Below are positions 28,060 through 36,300 of a stretch of DNA of 64,000 nt, piece after piece. Each line of letters begins with the position of its first letter. Position 1 is the stretch's first letter. The notes under the pieces are model-generated. The model made no database searches, had not been told where the DNA came from, and saw only the letters and a list, made by a program, of their open reading frames with translations. The translations under genes were made by a program, and so were the position numbers. Origin of the DNA: Pseudomonas sp. MIACH (lineage in GTDB: Bacteria > Pseudomonadota > Gammaproteobacteria > Pseudomonadales > Pseudomonadaceae); assembly GCF_001269925.1 (NCBI RefSeq), contig NZ_LHVO01000017.1, positions 1 to 64,000 on the forward strand. The letters are read 5' to 3'.

Positions 28060-29349
28060 TTAGTTGGTACGCGCCCCCTGGTTGATCCAAGTGCCAATCA
28101 AATCCCGCTCCTGCTGGGTCATCTGGGTGATGTTGCCCAGCGGCATGATCTGGCTCGCCACCGCCTGCGCCTGGATACGCGCCGCCTGTTGCTGGATCTG
28201 CGCCGGGGTATCGAACATCACCCCGGCCGGCGCGGTGCTGAACAACGGGCTGGTGGGCTTGGCCGAATGGCACACGGCGCAGCGTTCCTGGATCACCCCG
28301 TGGACCTTGTCGAAATCAATCGTCGCCTGGGCGGGCGCAGGTGCGGCAGCAGGTTCGGTCGCCGCAGGCGCGGCAGGTTTCAAGCCACCGCCCAATGCGG
28401 TTTCCGGCAACGGTTGGTACTCGATGGCCGCAGGTGCCTTGGCAATCGGTTCGGCCGGCTTGGGCCCGGTCACATACGCCAGGCAAATCATGGCCAACGC
28501 ACCCACCGGCAAGGTCCACGCATACTTCTGGCTGTTATGCCGAGTGTTGAAGTAGTGCCGTACCAACACCGCCGCCACCGCGATCCCGGCCAGGATCAGC
28601 CAGTTGTATTGGCTGCCGTAGGTGCTCGGGAAGTGGTTGCTGATCATGATGAACAGCACGGGCAGGGTGAAGTAGTTGTTGTGCCGTGAACGCAGCAGCC
28701 CCTTGGCCGGCAGTGCCGGGTCAGGCGTGCGGTTCTCTGCGATCGCCGCCACCAGCGCGCGCTGCGCCGGCATGATGATGCGGAACACGTTACCGACCAT
28801 GATGGTGCCAATCACTGCGCCTACATGCAGGTACGCACCCCGGCCGCTGAACACTTTGCTGAAGCCGTACGCGGCGGCAATCAACAGCACGAACAGGATC
28901 AAGCCGAGCAGGGCAGGGCGTTTGCCCAGGGCCGAGTCGCAGAGGAAGGAGTAGATGAACCAACCGGCGAACAGTGAGCCGATGCCCAGCAATACGCCTT
29001 CGCTGCCGCTGAGGCTGCTGCCAGGGGCGAGCAGGTACAGCGTCGGGTTGAGGTAGAACACCACGCACAGCAGCGCGACGCCCGACATCCAGGTGAAGTA
29101 GGCTTCCCATTTGAACCAGTGCAGGTTGTCCGGCATGGTCGGCGGGGCCAGTTTGTATTTTTCCAGGTGGTAGATACCGCCACCGTGGATCGCCCACAAG
29201 TCACCGGACAGGCCGTCCTTGGGGTTGACGCGGTTGAGGTTGTTTTCCAGCCAGACGAAGTAGAACGAAGCGCCGATCCAGGCGACGCCAGTGATCATGT
29301 GAACCCAGCGCACGCTGAGGTTCAGCCATTCCAACAGATGTGCTTCCAC
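28060..29349 (-). CDS. puuD: Urate hydroxylase PuuD with cytochrome c domain
   Basis: A 429-residue membrane protein that oxidises urate to 5-hydroxyisourate. The N-terminal part has eight or so membrane helices (WVHMITGVAWIGASFYFVW at the start; conserved histidines). After a proline/alanine-rich linker (about residues 310-345) comes a c-type cytochrome domain with the haem motif CAVCH (about residue 361) and a distal methionine in SQIMPLGNITQM. This two-part plan is diagnostic for PuuD. Translation starts at a GTG (29349) behind GAGAGG. It is flanked by allA and the permease, within the urate operon. Confidence 0.93.
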   Translation of the reverse strand: MEAHLLEWLNLSVRWVHMITGVAWIGASFYFVWLENNLNRVNPKDGLSGDLWAIHGGGIYHLEKYKLAPPTMPDNLHWFKWEAYFTWMSGVALLCVVFYLNPTLYLLAPGSSLSGSEGVLLGIGSLFAGWFIYSFLCDSALGKRPALLGLILFVLLIAAAYGFSKVFSGRGAYLHVGAVIGTIMVGNVFRIIMPAQRALVAAIAENRTPDPALPAKGLLRSRHNNYFTLPVLFIMISNHFPSTYGSQYNWLILAGIAVAAVLVRHYFNTRHNSQKYAWTLPVGALAMICLAYVTGPKPAEPIAKAPAAIEYQPLPETALGGGLKPAAPAATEPAAAPAPAQATIDFDKVHGVIQERCAVCHSAKPTSPLFSTAPAGVMFDTPAQIQQQAARIQAQAVASQIMPLGNITQMTQQERDLIGTWINQGARTN

Positions 29350-29400
29350 AGTCTTTACCTCTCGCCTGTCACCCTTGTTGTCGGGTGATCCGGCCTTCTC

Positions 29401-29904
29401 TTATTGGTGGGGGGCGAGGATCAACCGCTCATCCTCTTTGAAAAAATGCTCATCGCAGTTATTGCCTGTGCCACTGCGATCAACCACCAGGAAGTCATCC
29501 CGCTTTTCGATCGTCAGCACCGGGTGGTGCCAGACGCCGCGATGGTAATTAATGCCCTGCCTGCCGTTGGTGACGAAGGCGCGGACCAAGCCTGATACAG
29601 GTGCATCGCCAAGTGGCGCGACCACGATCAGAAAGGGGTTGCCGAGCAGCGGAATGAAGGCCTGGCTGCCCAGCGGGTGTCTCTCCAGCATGCACACGGT
29701 CAGCGGCATATCCAGCGCGTCGGCGCGGAAGATGCTGATGATCGCGTTGTCTTCAGGCTGTGCGGTTTCTACCGTTGCCAGCTTGTGAAAGCGCATGGTC
29801 GACCCGTTGTTGATCATGAAGTGATCGCTGCCATCGGTTTCGATAACGTCTCCGAAAGGGGCGAAGGCTTCTTTGGTCAGGGGTTCGATCATCAGTGTGC
29901 GCAT
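29401..29904 (-). CDS. allA: Ureidoglycolate lyase
   Basis: A 167-residue ureidoglycolate lyase, which releases glyoxylate and urea as the last step of the pathway. Conserved stretches include APFGDVIETDG near the N-terminus, ERHPLGSQAFIPL, NYHRGVWHHPVL with the active-site histidines, and DFLVVDRSG. It follows the allantoicase gene and precedes puuD, 51 bases away. Confidence 0.94.
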   Translation of the reverse strand: MRTLMIEPLTKEAFAPFGDVIETDGSDHFMINNGSTMRFHKLATVETAQPEDNAIISIFRADALDMPLTVCMLERHPLGSQAFIPLLGNPFLIVVAPLGDAPVSGLVRAFVTNGRQGINYHRGVWHHPVLTIEKRDDFLVVDRSGTGNNCDEHFFKEDERLILAPHQ

Positions 29905-29944
29905 GGCTGTCTCTTATCCGAATTCTGTGTTGTGTCATTCAGTT

Positions 29945-29979
29945 CCTGTGGCGAGCGGGGCAAGCCCACTCGCCACAGG
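29945..29979 (-). terminator. CCTGTGGCGAG hairpin between alc and allA
   Basis: Arms of 11 bases at 29945-29955 and 29969-29979 are perfectly complementary. The element sits in the 85-base gap between the allantoicase stop and the allA start. It may reduce transcription into allA; it is a recurring Pseudomonas intergenic hairpin type. Confidence 0.5.
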
Positions 29980-29989
29980 GGTTCACTGC

Positions 29990-30985
29990 TTACTTCGAAA
30001 CTTTACCCAGTACGCGCAGGCGGCTCACACCGCCATCCGGGAACACGTTCAGGCGGATGTGGGTGATCGGGCCCAGTGCCTTGATCTGCTCGGCGAAGGT
30101 GTGTTCGGCGTGCATTTCCAGTTTCTGCGCCGGCAGCAGCTCGCGCCAGAACAGCGACTGGGTTTCGATCTGGCTGTCGGTGCCGCCCTTCACGAAGGCG
30201 CCCTGGATCGAGCAGGTGTCCGGGTAGTTGCCCTTGAAGTGCAGGGTGTCGACGATGATTTTCTCGATTTCGCCGGGGTGGCCCAGGGCGACGATCACCC
30301 AGTCATTGCCTGGCGTGCGACGGCGGGCGGTTTCCCAGCCATCGCCCATGTTGACGCCACGGCCTGGGTTGAGAATGTTGCTCATGCGGCCGAAGTGCTC
30401 GTCGGAACACGCCAGTGCGCGACCGCCGTTCAAGGCTGCGGCGAGGTCGATCTGTTCGTTGTCGCCCACCGAAGACCAATCGCGGAACGGCACGCCGTAC
30501 ACACGCAGACGCGCCACGCCGCCATCCGGGTAGATGTTGAAACGCAGGTGGCTGAACGCCTGGTCGTTGCTGATCTCGTGGTAGTGGTGGCTGTTGCCTT
30601 GCAACTCGACGGCCGACAGGACTTCTACCCACTGGGTGTTGTCGTCAGGCTCGCCCGAGGCCAGGAAGCAGGCTTCCAGGGACGCCGACGGCGGGTAGTT
30701 GCCGGTGAAGAATGAGGTGTCGATGTCCACGCCCTTGATCGAACCCGGTACGCCCAGGCGGATCACGGCGCTGTCGTAGCCTTCGAAGCGCTTGCGGCGT
30801 GACTCCCAGCCGTCCATCCACTTGCCGTTGTCATCGAAAACGCCCTCCTTCCACACGGCCGGGGTCGGCTGGAACAGGCGGTTGGCGTCTGCGAACCAGT
30901 CATCCGTCACGGAGATGATCTTGGTGCCCAGGCGAGCGTCGGCCAGGTTGACGAACTTCTCGAAAGGTACGGCGTAAGCTTTCAT
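29990..30985 (-). CDS. alc: Allantoicase
   Basis: A 331-residue allantoicase that hydrolyses allantoate to ureidoglycolate and urea. The two tandem allantoicase repeats are visible: each contains a GWESRRKR or GWETARRR segment, a DSAVIRLG or DWVIVALG strand, a [13 protein letters not shown] or [12 protein letters not shown] strand, and a final [19 protein letters not shown] or [19 protein letters not shown] block. The ATG at 30985 is used. It is 41 bases after uraD in the same operon. Confidence 0.95.
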   Translation of the reverse strand: MKAYAVPFEKFVNLADARLGTKIISVTDDWFADANRLFQPTPAVWKEGVFDDNGKWMDGWESRRKRFEGYDSAVIRLGVPGSIKGVDIDTSFFTGNYPPSASLEACFLASGEPDDNTQWVEVLSAVELQGNSHHYHEISNDQAFSHLRFNIYPDGGVARLRVYGVPFRDWSSVGDNEQIDLAAALNGGRALACSDEHFGRMSNILNPGRGVNMGDGWETARRRTPGNDWVIVALGHPGEIEKIIVDTLHFKGNYPDTCSIQGAFVKGGTDSQIETQSLFWRELLPAQKLEMHAEHTFAEQIKALGPITHIRLNVFPDGGVSRLRVLGKVSK

Positions 30986-31026
30986 TCTTCTTGTCTGCCT
31001 TAAATAGAGTGGCTGGGGATGGTCGT

Positions 31027-31542
31027 TTAGAGGGTCAGTAAACGGAACAACGCGATCTTGTTGATCTCGGCCAGTGCGCATTTGAACTCAGCGTCTACCG
31101 AGTTGTGAATGCGCGTTTCGAACGCGGCCAGGATCTGATGCCGGTTGCTGCCTTTTACCGCCATGATGAAGGGAAACTTGAACTTGGCCTTGTAGGCATC
31201 GTTCAGCTCGGTGAAGCGTGAGAACTCTTCGGCCGTGCATTGGTGAATCCCCGCGCCAGCTTGCTCATCGGTGCTGGCTTGGGTGAGTTGGCCCTGGACG
31301 GCCGCTTTGCCGGCCAGGTCCGGGTGAGCGTTGATCAGGGCCAGTTGGCTTTGATGATCAGCACTCAACAGGATGTCGCTCATGCGCTGGTGCAGGGTTT
31401 CGATCTGGTCGATCGAGGCGTCCTGGCCCAGGTCGAAGGCCTTTTCGGCCACCCATGGCGAGTGTTCGTAGATGTCGGCGAAGGCGTGGACGAAAGCGTC
31501 ACGGCTCAAGGTCGAGGGTTTCAGCGTCTGGAAGGTGCTCAT
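31027..31542 (-). CDS. uraD: OHCU decarboxylase
   Basis: A 171-residue 2-oxo-4-hydroxy-4-carboxy-5-ureidoimidazoline decarboxylase, which completes the stereospecific formation of S-allantoin. Family residues include the N-terminal [21 protein letters not shown], the catalytic histidine in [12 protein letters not shown] and FPFIMAVKG. The start overlaps the puuE stop by four bases (ATGA), so translation is coupled. Confidence 0.95.
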   Translation of the reverse strand: MSTFQTLKPSTLSRDAFVHAFADIYEHSPWVAEKAFDLGQDASIDQIETLHQRMSDILLSADHQSQLALINAHPDLAGKAAVQGQLTQASTDEQAGAGIHQCTAEEFSRFTELNDAYKAKFKFPFIMAVKGSNRHQILAAFETRIHNSVDAEFKCALAEINKIALFRLLTL

Positions 31543-32465
31543 TTGGCCGCTCCCGGGAACGGGTGGGTGGCGTGCCAGTGGCGGGCAATGTCGACGCGGC
31601 GGGTGAACCAGACCTGTTCGTGACCCTTGGCGTATTCGATAAAGCGCTTCAGCGCGGCCAGGCGCGCCGGACGGCCGATCAGGCGGCAGTGCAGGCCGAT
31701 GGACAACATCTTCGGAGCCTCGGCGCCTTCGGCATACAGCACGTCGAACGCGTCCTTGAGGTACTCGAAAAAGTCATCGCCCTTGTTGAAGCCCTGCACC
31801 TGGGTGAAGCGCATGTCGTTGGTGTCCAGGGTGTAGGGGATCACCAGGTGCGGCTTGCCGTTGGGGGTGTTGGGTTCCCAGTAGGGCAGGTCGTCGTCGT
31901 AGGTGTCGCAGTCGTAGAGGAAGCCGCCTTCCTCCATCACCAGCCGCCGCGTGTTCGGGCCGGTGCGCCCGGTGTACCAGCCCAACGGGCGTTCGCCGGT
32001 CAGTTCGGTGAGGATGCGGATAGCTTCGAGCATGTGCTCGCGCTCCTGAGCCTCTTCCATGTATTGGTAGTCGATCCAGCGGTAGCCGTGGCTGCAGATC
32101 TCGTGGCCGGCTTCGACCATGGCGCGGATCACATCCGGGTGGCGCTGGGCTGCCATGGCCACGGCGAAGATGGTCAGCGGAATGTCGAATTGCTTGAACA
32201 GCTTGAGGATGCGCCACACGCCGGCACGGCTGCCGTATTCGTACAGCGACTCCATGCTCATGTTGCGCTCGCCTTGCAGTGGCTGGGCCGAGACCATTTC
32301 CGAGAGGAAGGCCTCGGACTCTTTGTCGCCGTGCAAAATGTTGCGCTCGCCGCCTTCTTCGTAGTTGAGTACGAACGACAGCGCGATGCGCGCCTTGCCC
32401 GGCCAATGGGGGTGAGGAGGGTTACTGCCGTAACCGATCAGGTCGCGTGGGTAGTCAGCGCTCAC
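31539..32465 (-). CDS. puuE: Allantoinase PuuE (polysaccharide-deacetylase type)
   Basis: A 308-residue allantoinase of the metal-independent PuuE family, converting allantoin to allantoate. It has the polysaccharide-deacetylase-like fold: ALSFVLNYEEGGE, EICSHGYRWIDY and WYTGRTGPNTRRLV. I chose the GTG at 32465 (SADYPRDLIGYG follows) because AAGGAAG lies at good spacing; a TTG at 32495 is a weaker alternative. It is the first gene of the minus-strand urate operon and diverges from uraH across a region with two candidate operators. Confidence 0.93.
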   Translation of the reverse strand: MSADYPRDLIGYGSNPPHPHWPGKARIALSFVLNYEEGGERNILHGDKESEAFLSEMVSAQPLQGERNMSMESLYEYGSRAGVWRILKLFKQFDIPLTIFAVAMAAQRHPDVIRAMVEAGHEICSHGYRWIDYQYMEEAQEREHMLEAIRILTELTGERPLGWYTGRTGPNTRRLVMEEGGFLYDCDTYDDDLPYWEPNTPNGKPHLVIPYTLDTNDMRFTQVQGFNKGDDFFEYLKDAFDVLYAEGAEAPKMLSIGLHCRLIGRPARLAALKRFIEYAKGHEQVWFTRRVDIARHWHATHPFPGAAK

Positions 32466-32545
32466 TGCAGTCTTCCTTCTTGTTCGTGGTAGCAAGTGTG
32501 TGGCGGCCAGCGGAAAGACTGGGTGGCGTCACAGCGATGGGCTGA

Positions 32546-32555
32546 TTGTATACAA
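32546..32555. promoter_or_regulatory. Palindrome TTGTATACAA, candidate operator upstream of puuE
   Basis: A perfect 10-base palindrome, 80 bases before the puuE start. The same sequence occurs upstream of the AzgA-type permease (40645) and with one change upstream of uraH (32741). GntR-family (FCD) repressors commonly bind palindromes of this kind. No such regulator gene is in the window. Confidence 0.5.
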
Positions 32556-32740
32556 CTTGATGGTCGCTTTGTAAGCCTGTATTTCCGCATTTTTTCTACG
32601 CGGATGCCGTTGCTTAGCATTGCAAGAAACTTGCCCAGTTGGTCAGTAAACGGACAAAAGGTCTTTTAAAAGCAAGGCTTGCTGAGAAATCGCGCTGAGG
32701 ATCGAGGTACGCTAGGGTGTGCAAAACTTTGTGATTTTTA

Positions 32741-32750
32741 TTGTGTACAA
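32741..32750. promoter_or_regulatory. TTGTGTACAA, candidate operator upstream of uraH
   Basis: One base away from the TTGTATACAA palindrome near puuE, this site lies 95 bases before the uraH start in the divergent intergenic region. It is set in a very AT-rich stretch, consistent with a promoter. It probably coordinates uraH with the puuE operon. Confidence 0.45.
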
Positions 32751-32845
32751 TTTTTATTAAAAGTGTCTTAATCGTTGCGTCCACGGCTTTTTCGCGCCCC
32801 GTAAAGGTGCAGCCTATTTCACTTCATGCAAGGGAGCCCCGCCCC

Positions 32846-33199
32846 ATGGGACGACTGACCACACACGTACTGGACGCCGCCCACGGCTGCCCCGGCAGCG
32901 CCATCCAGGTTGAGCTGTACCGCGTCGAAGGCGCACAGCTTGAGCTTGTGAGCACCGCCGTGACCAACAGCGACGGCCGCTGTGACGCTCCGCTGTTGCA
33001 AGGCGATGACTACCGCAGCGGCGTGTACCAGTTGCAATTCAGCGCCGGCGACTACTACCGCGCCCGTGGCGTGCAATTGCCGGAGCCGGCCTTCCTCGAC
33101 GTCGTGGTGCTGCGCTTTGGCATCAGTGCCGAACAGGATCACTACCACGTGCCTCTGCTGATTTCGCCTTACAGCTACTCCACTTATCGCGGTAGCTGA
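32846..33199 (+). CDS. uraH: 5-hydroxyisourate hydrolase
   Basis: A 117-residue transthyretin-like hydrolase that converts 5-hydroxyisourate to OHCU, the step between PuuD and UraD. The N-terminal LTTHVLDAAHGCPGS contains the active-site histidine, and the diagnostic C-terminal YRGS tetrapeptide separates it from true transthyretins. The ATG at 32846 follows AGGGAG. It is transcribed away from the rest of the urate genes and ends at a strong intrinsic terminator. Confidence 0.96.
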   Translation: MGRLTTHVLDAAHGCPGSAIQVELYRVEGAQLELVSTAVTNSDGRCDAPLLQGDDYRSGVYQLQFSAGDYYRARGVQLPEPAFLDVVVLRFGISAEQDHYHVPLLISPYSYSTYRGS

Positions 33200-33244
33200 G
33201 TCGTCACCTCGCTTCACACCCCCAAAGCTCTTCGTTGGTTTTTT

Positions 33245-33271
33245 GCCCGCCCACACTGCGGGCTTTTTTTT
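33245..33271 (+). terminator. Intrinsic terminator after uraH
   Basis: GCCCGC at 33245-33250 pairs with GCGGGC at 33258-33263, followed by eight T residues (33264-33271). This is a textbook rho-independent terminator 46 bases after the uraH stop, separating it from the large gene downstream. Confidence 0.85.
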
Positions 33272-33312
33272 GCCCGGGGCGCGTTCAATTATCTAGCGCC
33301 TTGTGAGGGCAT

Positions 33313-36300
33313 GTGCTGCATAGGCTAGGTGTTTTCCTCGACGCAGATACCGCCGTGACCTTACCTGACGATTCCGATGTGCCTGACGACGATGTATGGC
33401 AGGCGATGCGCACTGAACTGACGCGGCGGATCAACGCCAGCCCCTATCCCAGTCTGTTGATCAACCGGCTCGCGGCCGCTGATGTGCGCAGTGCAGAGTC
33501 TGCCAAATTACGCTCGCGCCTGATCCTGGGAGCGCCCAGGGTCTTGCGGGTAATCCGCGCCGAGTTGCGCAAGGCCTTTGATCTGGACCCGGACAACCTG
33601 CTGCTCACCGAACCCAAACCGCCTGCGGCCGCGCAAAAAGTCGAAAGCCTGACCGACCGCACACTGCGCCTGTTGGTGCTGCCTTCGGTGCCGATCAATC
33701 TCAACCACTACACCACCCTCAGCCTCAAGGACGATCCCGCGCGCGTTTTACCTTTTACGCCGCTGGAGGCGTGTCAGCGTGTGATTGCGCTGAACCTGTT
33801 TGGTCGGCTTGCCCAGGCGTACAGCGACTATTGGCAGGCGCTGGTGCCGGGATCGTGGCTGACGCGCCAGGAGCGCTGGGGCGAGTTGCACCAGCAGGCG
33901 TTCGCCGACCAGGCTTTTGTGGCATGGCAACTGGACGAGTTATCGGCTGCCGGGAGGGCCATGGTCCAGGCGCTGGTGGATGCGCCGACGGCGCAGGCGC
34001 GGCAACGCGCGGGCGAGCCGTGGGCCAGCCTCCAGGTAAGGCAGTTGATGTGGCCCGGTGTGGGCCCGCGGCTGATGCCAATCCCCGGTGCGTTACATAT
34101 CTATCGCGCGGATGACCCTGCACAGTCACCGCACGTGATGTACCTGCCAGGTTTGACGCGCAACTATTACGAGTACCCGTCACTCAGCCAACTGCAGTGC
34201 GGCCTGGTGGCGCTGGTCAATAGTGCGTTGTTGGATGACCTGTGGCAGTGCCTGCCTTTGCGGCGACGGCATGAGGTGTGTCCGGCGCAAATGACCGCCG
34301 CAGCGCAGTGGCAAGGTTCAGCGTTGAGGGGTGATGTGTTTGTGCTCAGCGCCCAAGCGGTGCTGGAGAGCCAATGGGAAAACGAGTTGGCCTGTGCGGT
34401 ATCGATCAACCTGGCGCAGGTTTTTTCCGCTGCGCGACAGCCTTTAGGGACGGACGCCGGCCGTTTTCTCGCCTACATCGAGCGTGGCCGAAAACACTGG
34501 GTGGGCAGACCACGGCTGGGGAGTATTTGCCAGCCATTGCAGGCCTGGGATCAGCATCGGCGGCGCCACGAGATCATTTTCGCCAGTACGGCGCCGTGGC
34601 TGGCGATGGACACTGCGCTGTATCAGGTCAAACGCTATGAAAAAGGTCTGATGAGGCTGCTGAACCCGCAGGATCCTTTGGACGATACCCAAGCCATGCG
34701 TGATTTCGTGACGCTGGAAGCGCAACTCAAGGCCACGGCGGACACCCTGTACGCGCTGTTACAGGGTGCGCAACTGCAGCTGTTCGACGTCGCGTTCTGG
34801 AAGGCCAAACCCAGCGGTGAACGCCATCGCCTGGCCTCTGTCATCCAGCTCTGGACCGACTGGTTGCGTGGCGAAATCGAGTTGCAACACCGACTCAAGT
34901 TGGTCCGTACGGCCCACCGCGACCTGCTGCTCGAAGTGCTGGGTACGCCGCTGGGCAGCAAGCGGGTGGGCAGCGAGGCCTGTGTGCTGTCAGTGCTGGT
35001 GGGGGCCGAAGCCGATGCCGATTATCCGTTGCATAGCCTGTTTGCGGTGACCCGCAACGCGGCGCTCAGCGATCCCGAGCGACGAGAGCCGGTGGTTTTG
35101 TGTGCTTTCGGGCGAGAGGGCGGTGTGACGGTATTTGACAGCCTTGGCGCGTTATCCGTGGGGATCAAAACCAGCCTTGGCAGCCGAGATGAATCGATAC
35201 TGCGACGCTATGTCGAGCGACAAAAACGCCAGGGCGTGCGTGAGCACACCGCCAACCAAACCCTGGCGGTGCGTTACCAAACCATTGAGGGCAACCCTGT
35301 GCTGCTGGCGTTCAAGCGGCTGCTCAAGAGTTACGGCAGCCTGTACAAGGGCCTTGATGGCGGCGCCCGTGTATTCAGTGAAACCGAGGATGTTCCATTG
35401 AGCCGCCTGCTGCTGGCGGTCGAACTGGAGCAGCATCTGAATGCACCGGTCAGCGATGCCTTGATCCAGGCACGGGTGAATTTGGATCTGGTGCGCAAAG
35501 CCGCGAGCGCGAAGAAAAAACTGCCAACCTGGCTGACCGAGTCCAGCGTGGCCCAGCGCAAACGCTTCAAGCACCTGCTGCGTCACTCCCTGGGCAGCGT
35601 GCTGGCGTTTGAGGAACACCTTAAACAGCGGTTACCGGCTCTGCACACCTATGCCCGTGAGTTGTTGATTGCGCGGTTACGCGAGGACGATCTGTACCCG
35701 CAACTGGACATCGACACACCGTTTATCGAAATGCCCGACCACGTCGACAGCCAGGTTTGTGGTTGGGAAAGCAGCTGTACGGTGGGTGATCGCAAGGAAG
35801 TCCTGACGCCAAGCGCTGAGCGTTCGCGGTTCAGCCTGCTGCAATTGGCGCTGCATAACCTCGACCCGCAGATGATGCCCACGTGGTGGCGTTTCCGGTA
35901 TGCCCAGTACCTGAAACCGGCGTGGAAGCAGCAACTCAGCGCGGACTACTTGATTAATATGGTGTTCTCGCTGGATATCGGCGGGCGTTATGCGGCATTG
36001 ATCGACCGTGTGTTTTATTCCCCAGGTACCGACACGCGTGTGCCTCAACTTTTGAGGCGCGTCTTGCTGGCAGGTGCCGACGCCGATCTGTATTCGGCGG
36101 TTCGACGCGGATTTACGCTGGATGCGCAGCGCTTTTTCAATACCGCCATGAAGGCACGCGTTCCTCAGGACTTGCTGGCGCACGGCGATCAATTGCAACT
36201 GTGCATCGTGCATCTGGTGGGCCATACCCTGCAGCATGACCGTTACTTCGCCGGCATCCTGGTGATTCATGACCGGCTTTCCGAACGCTGCGTGGTTTAC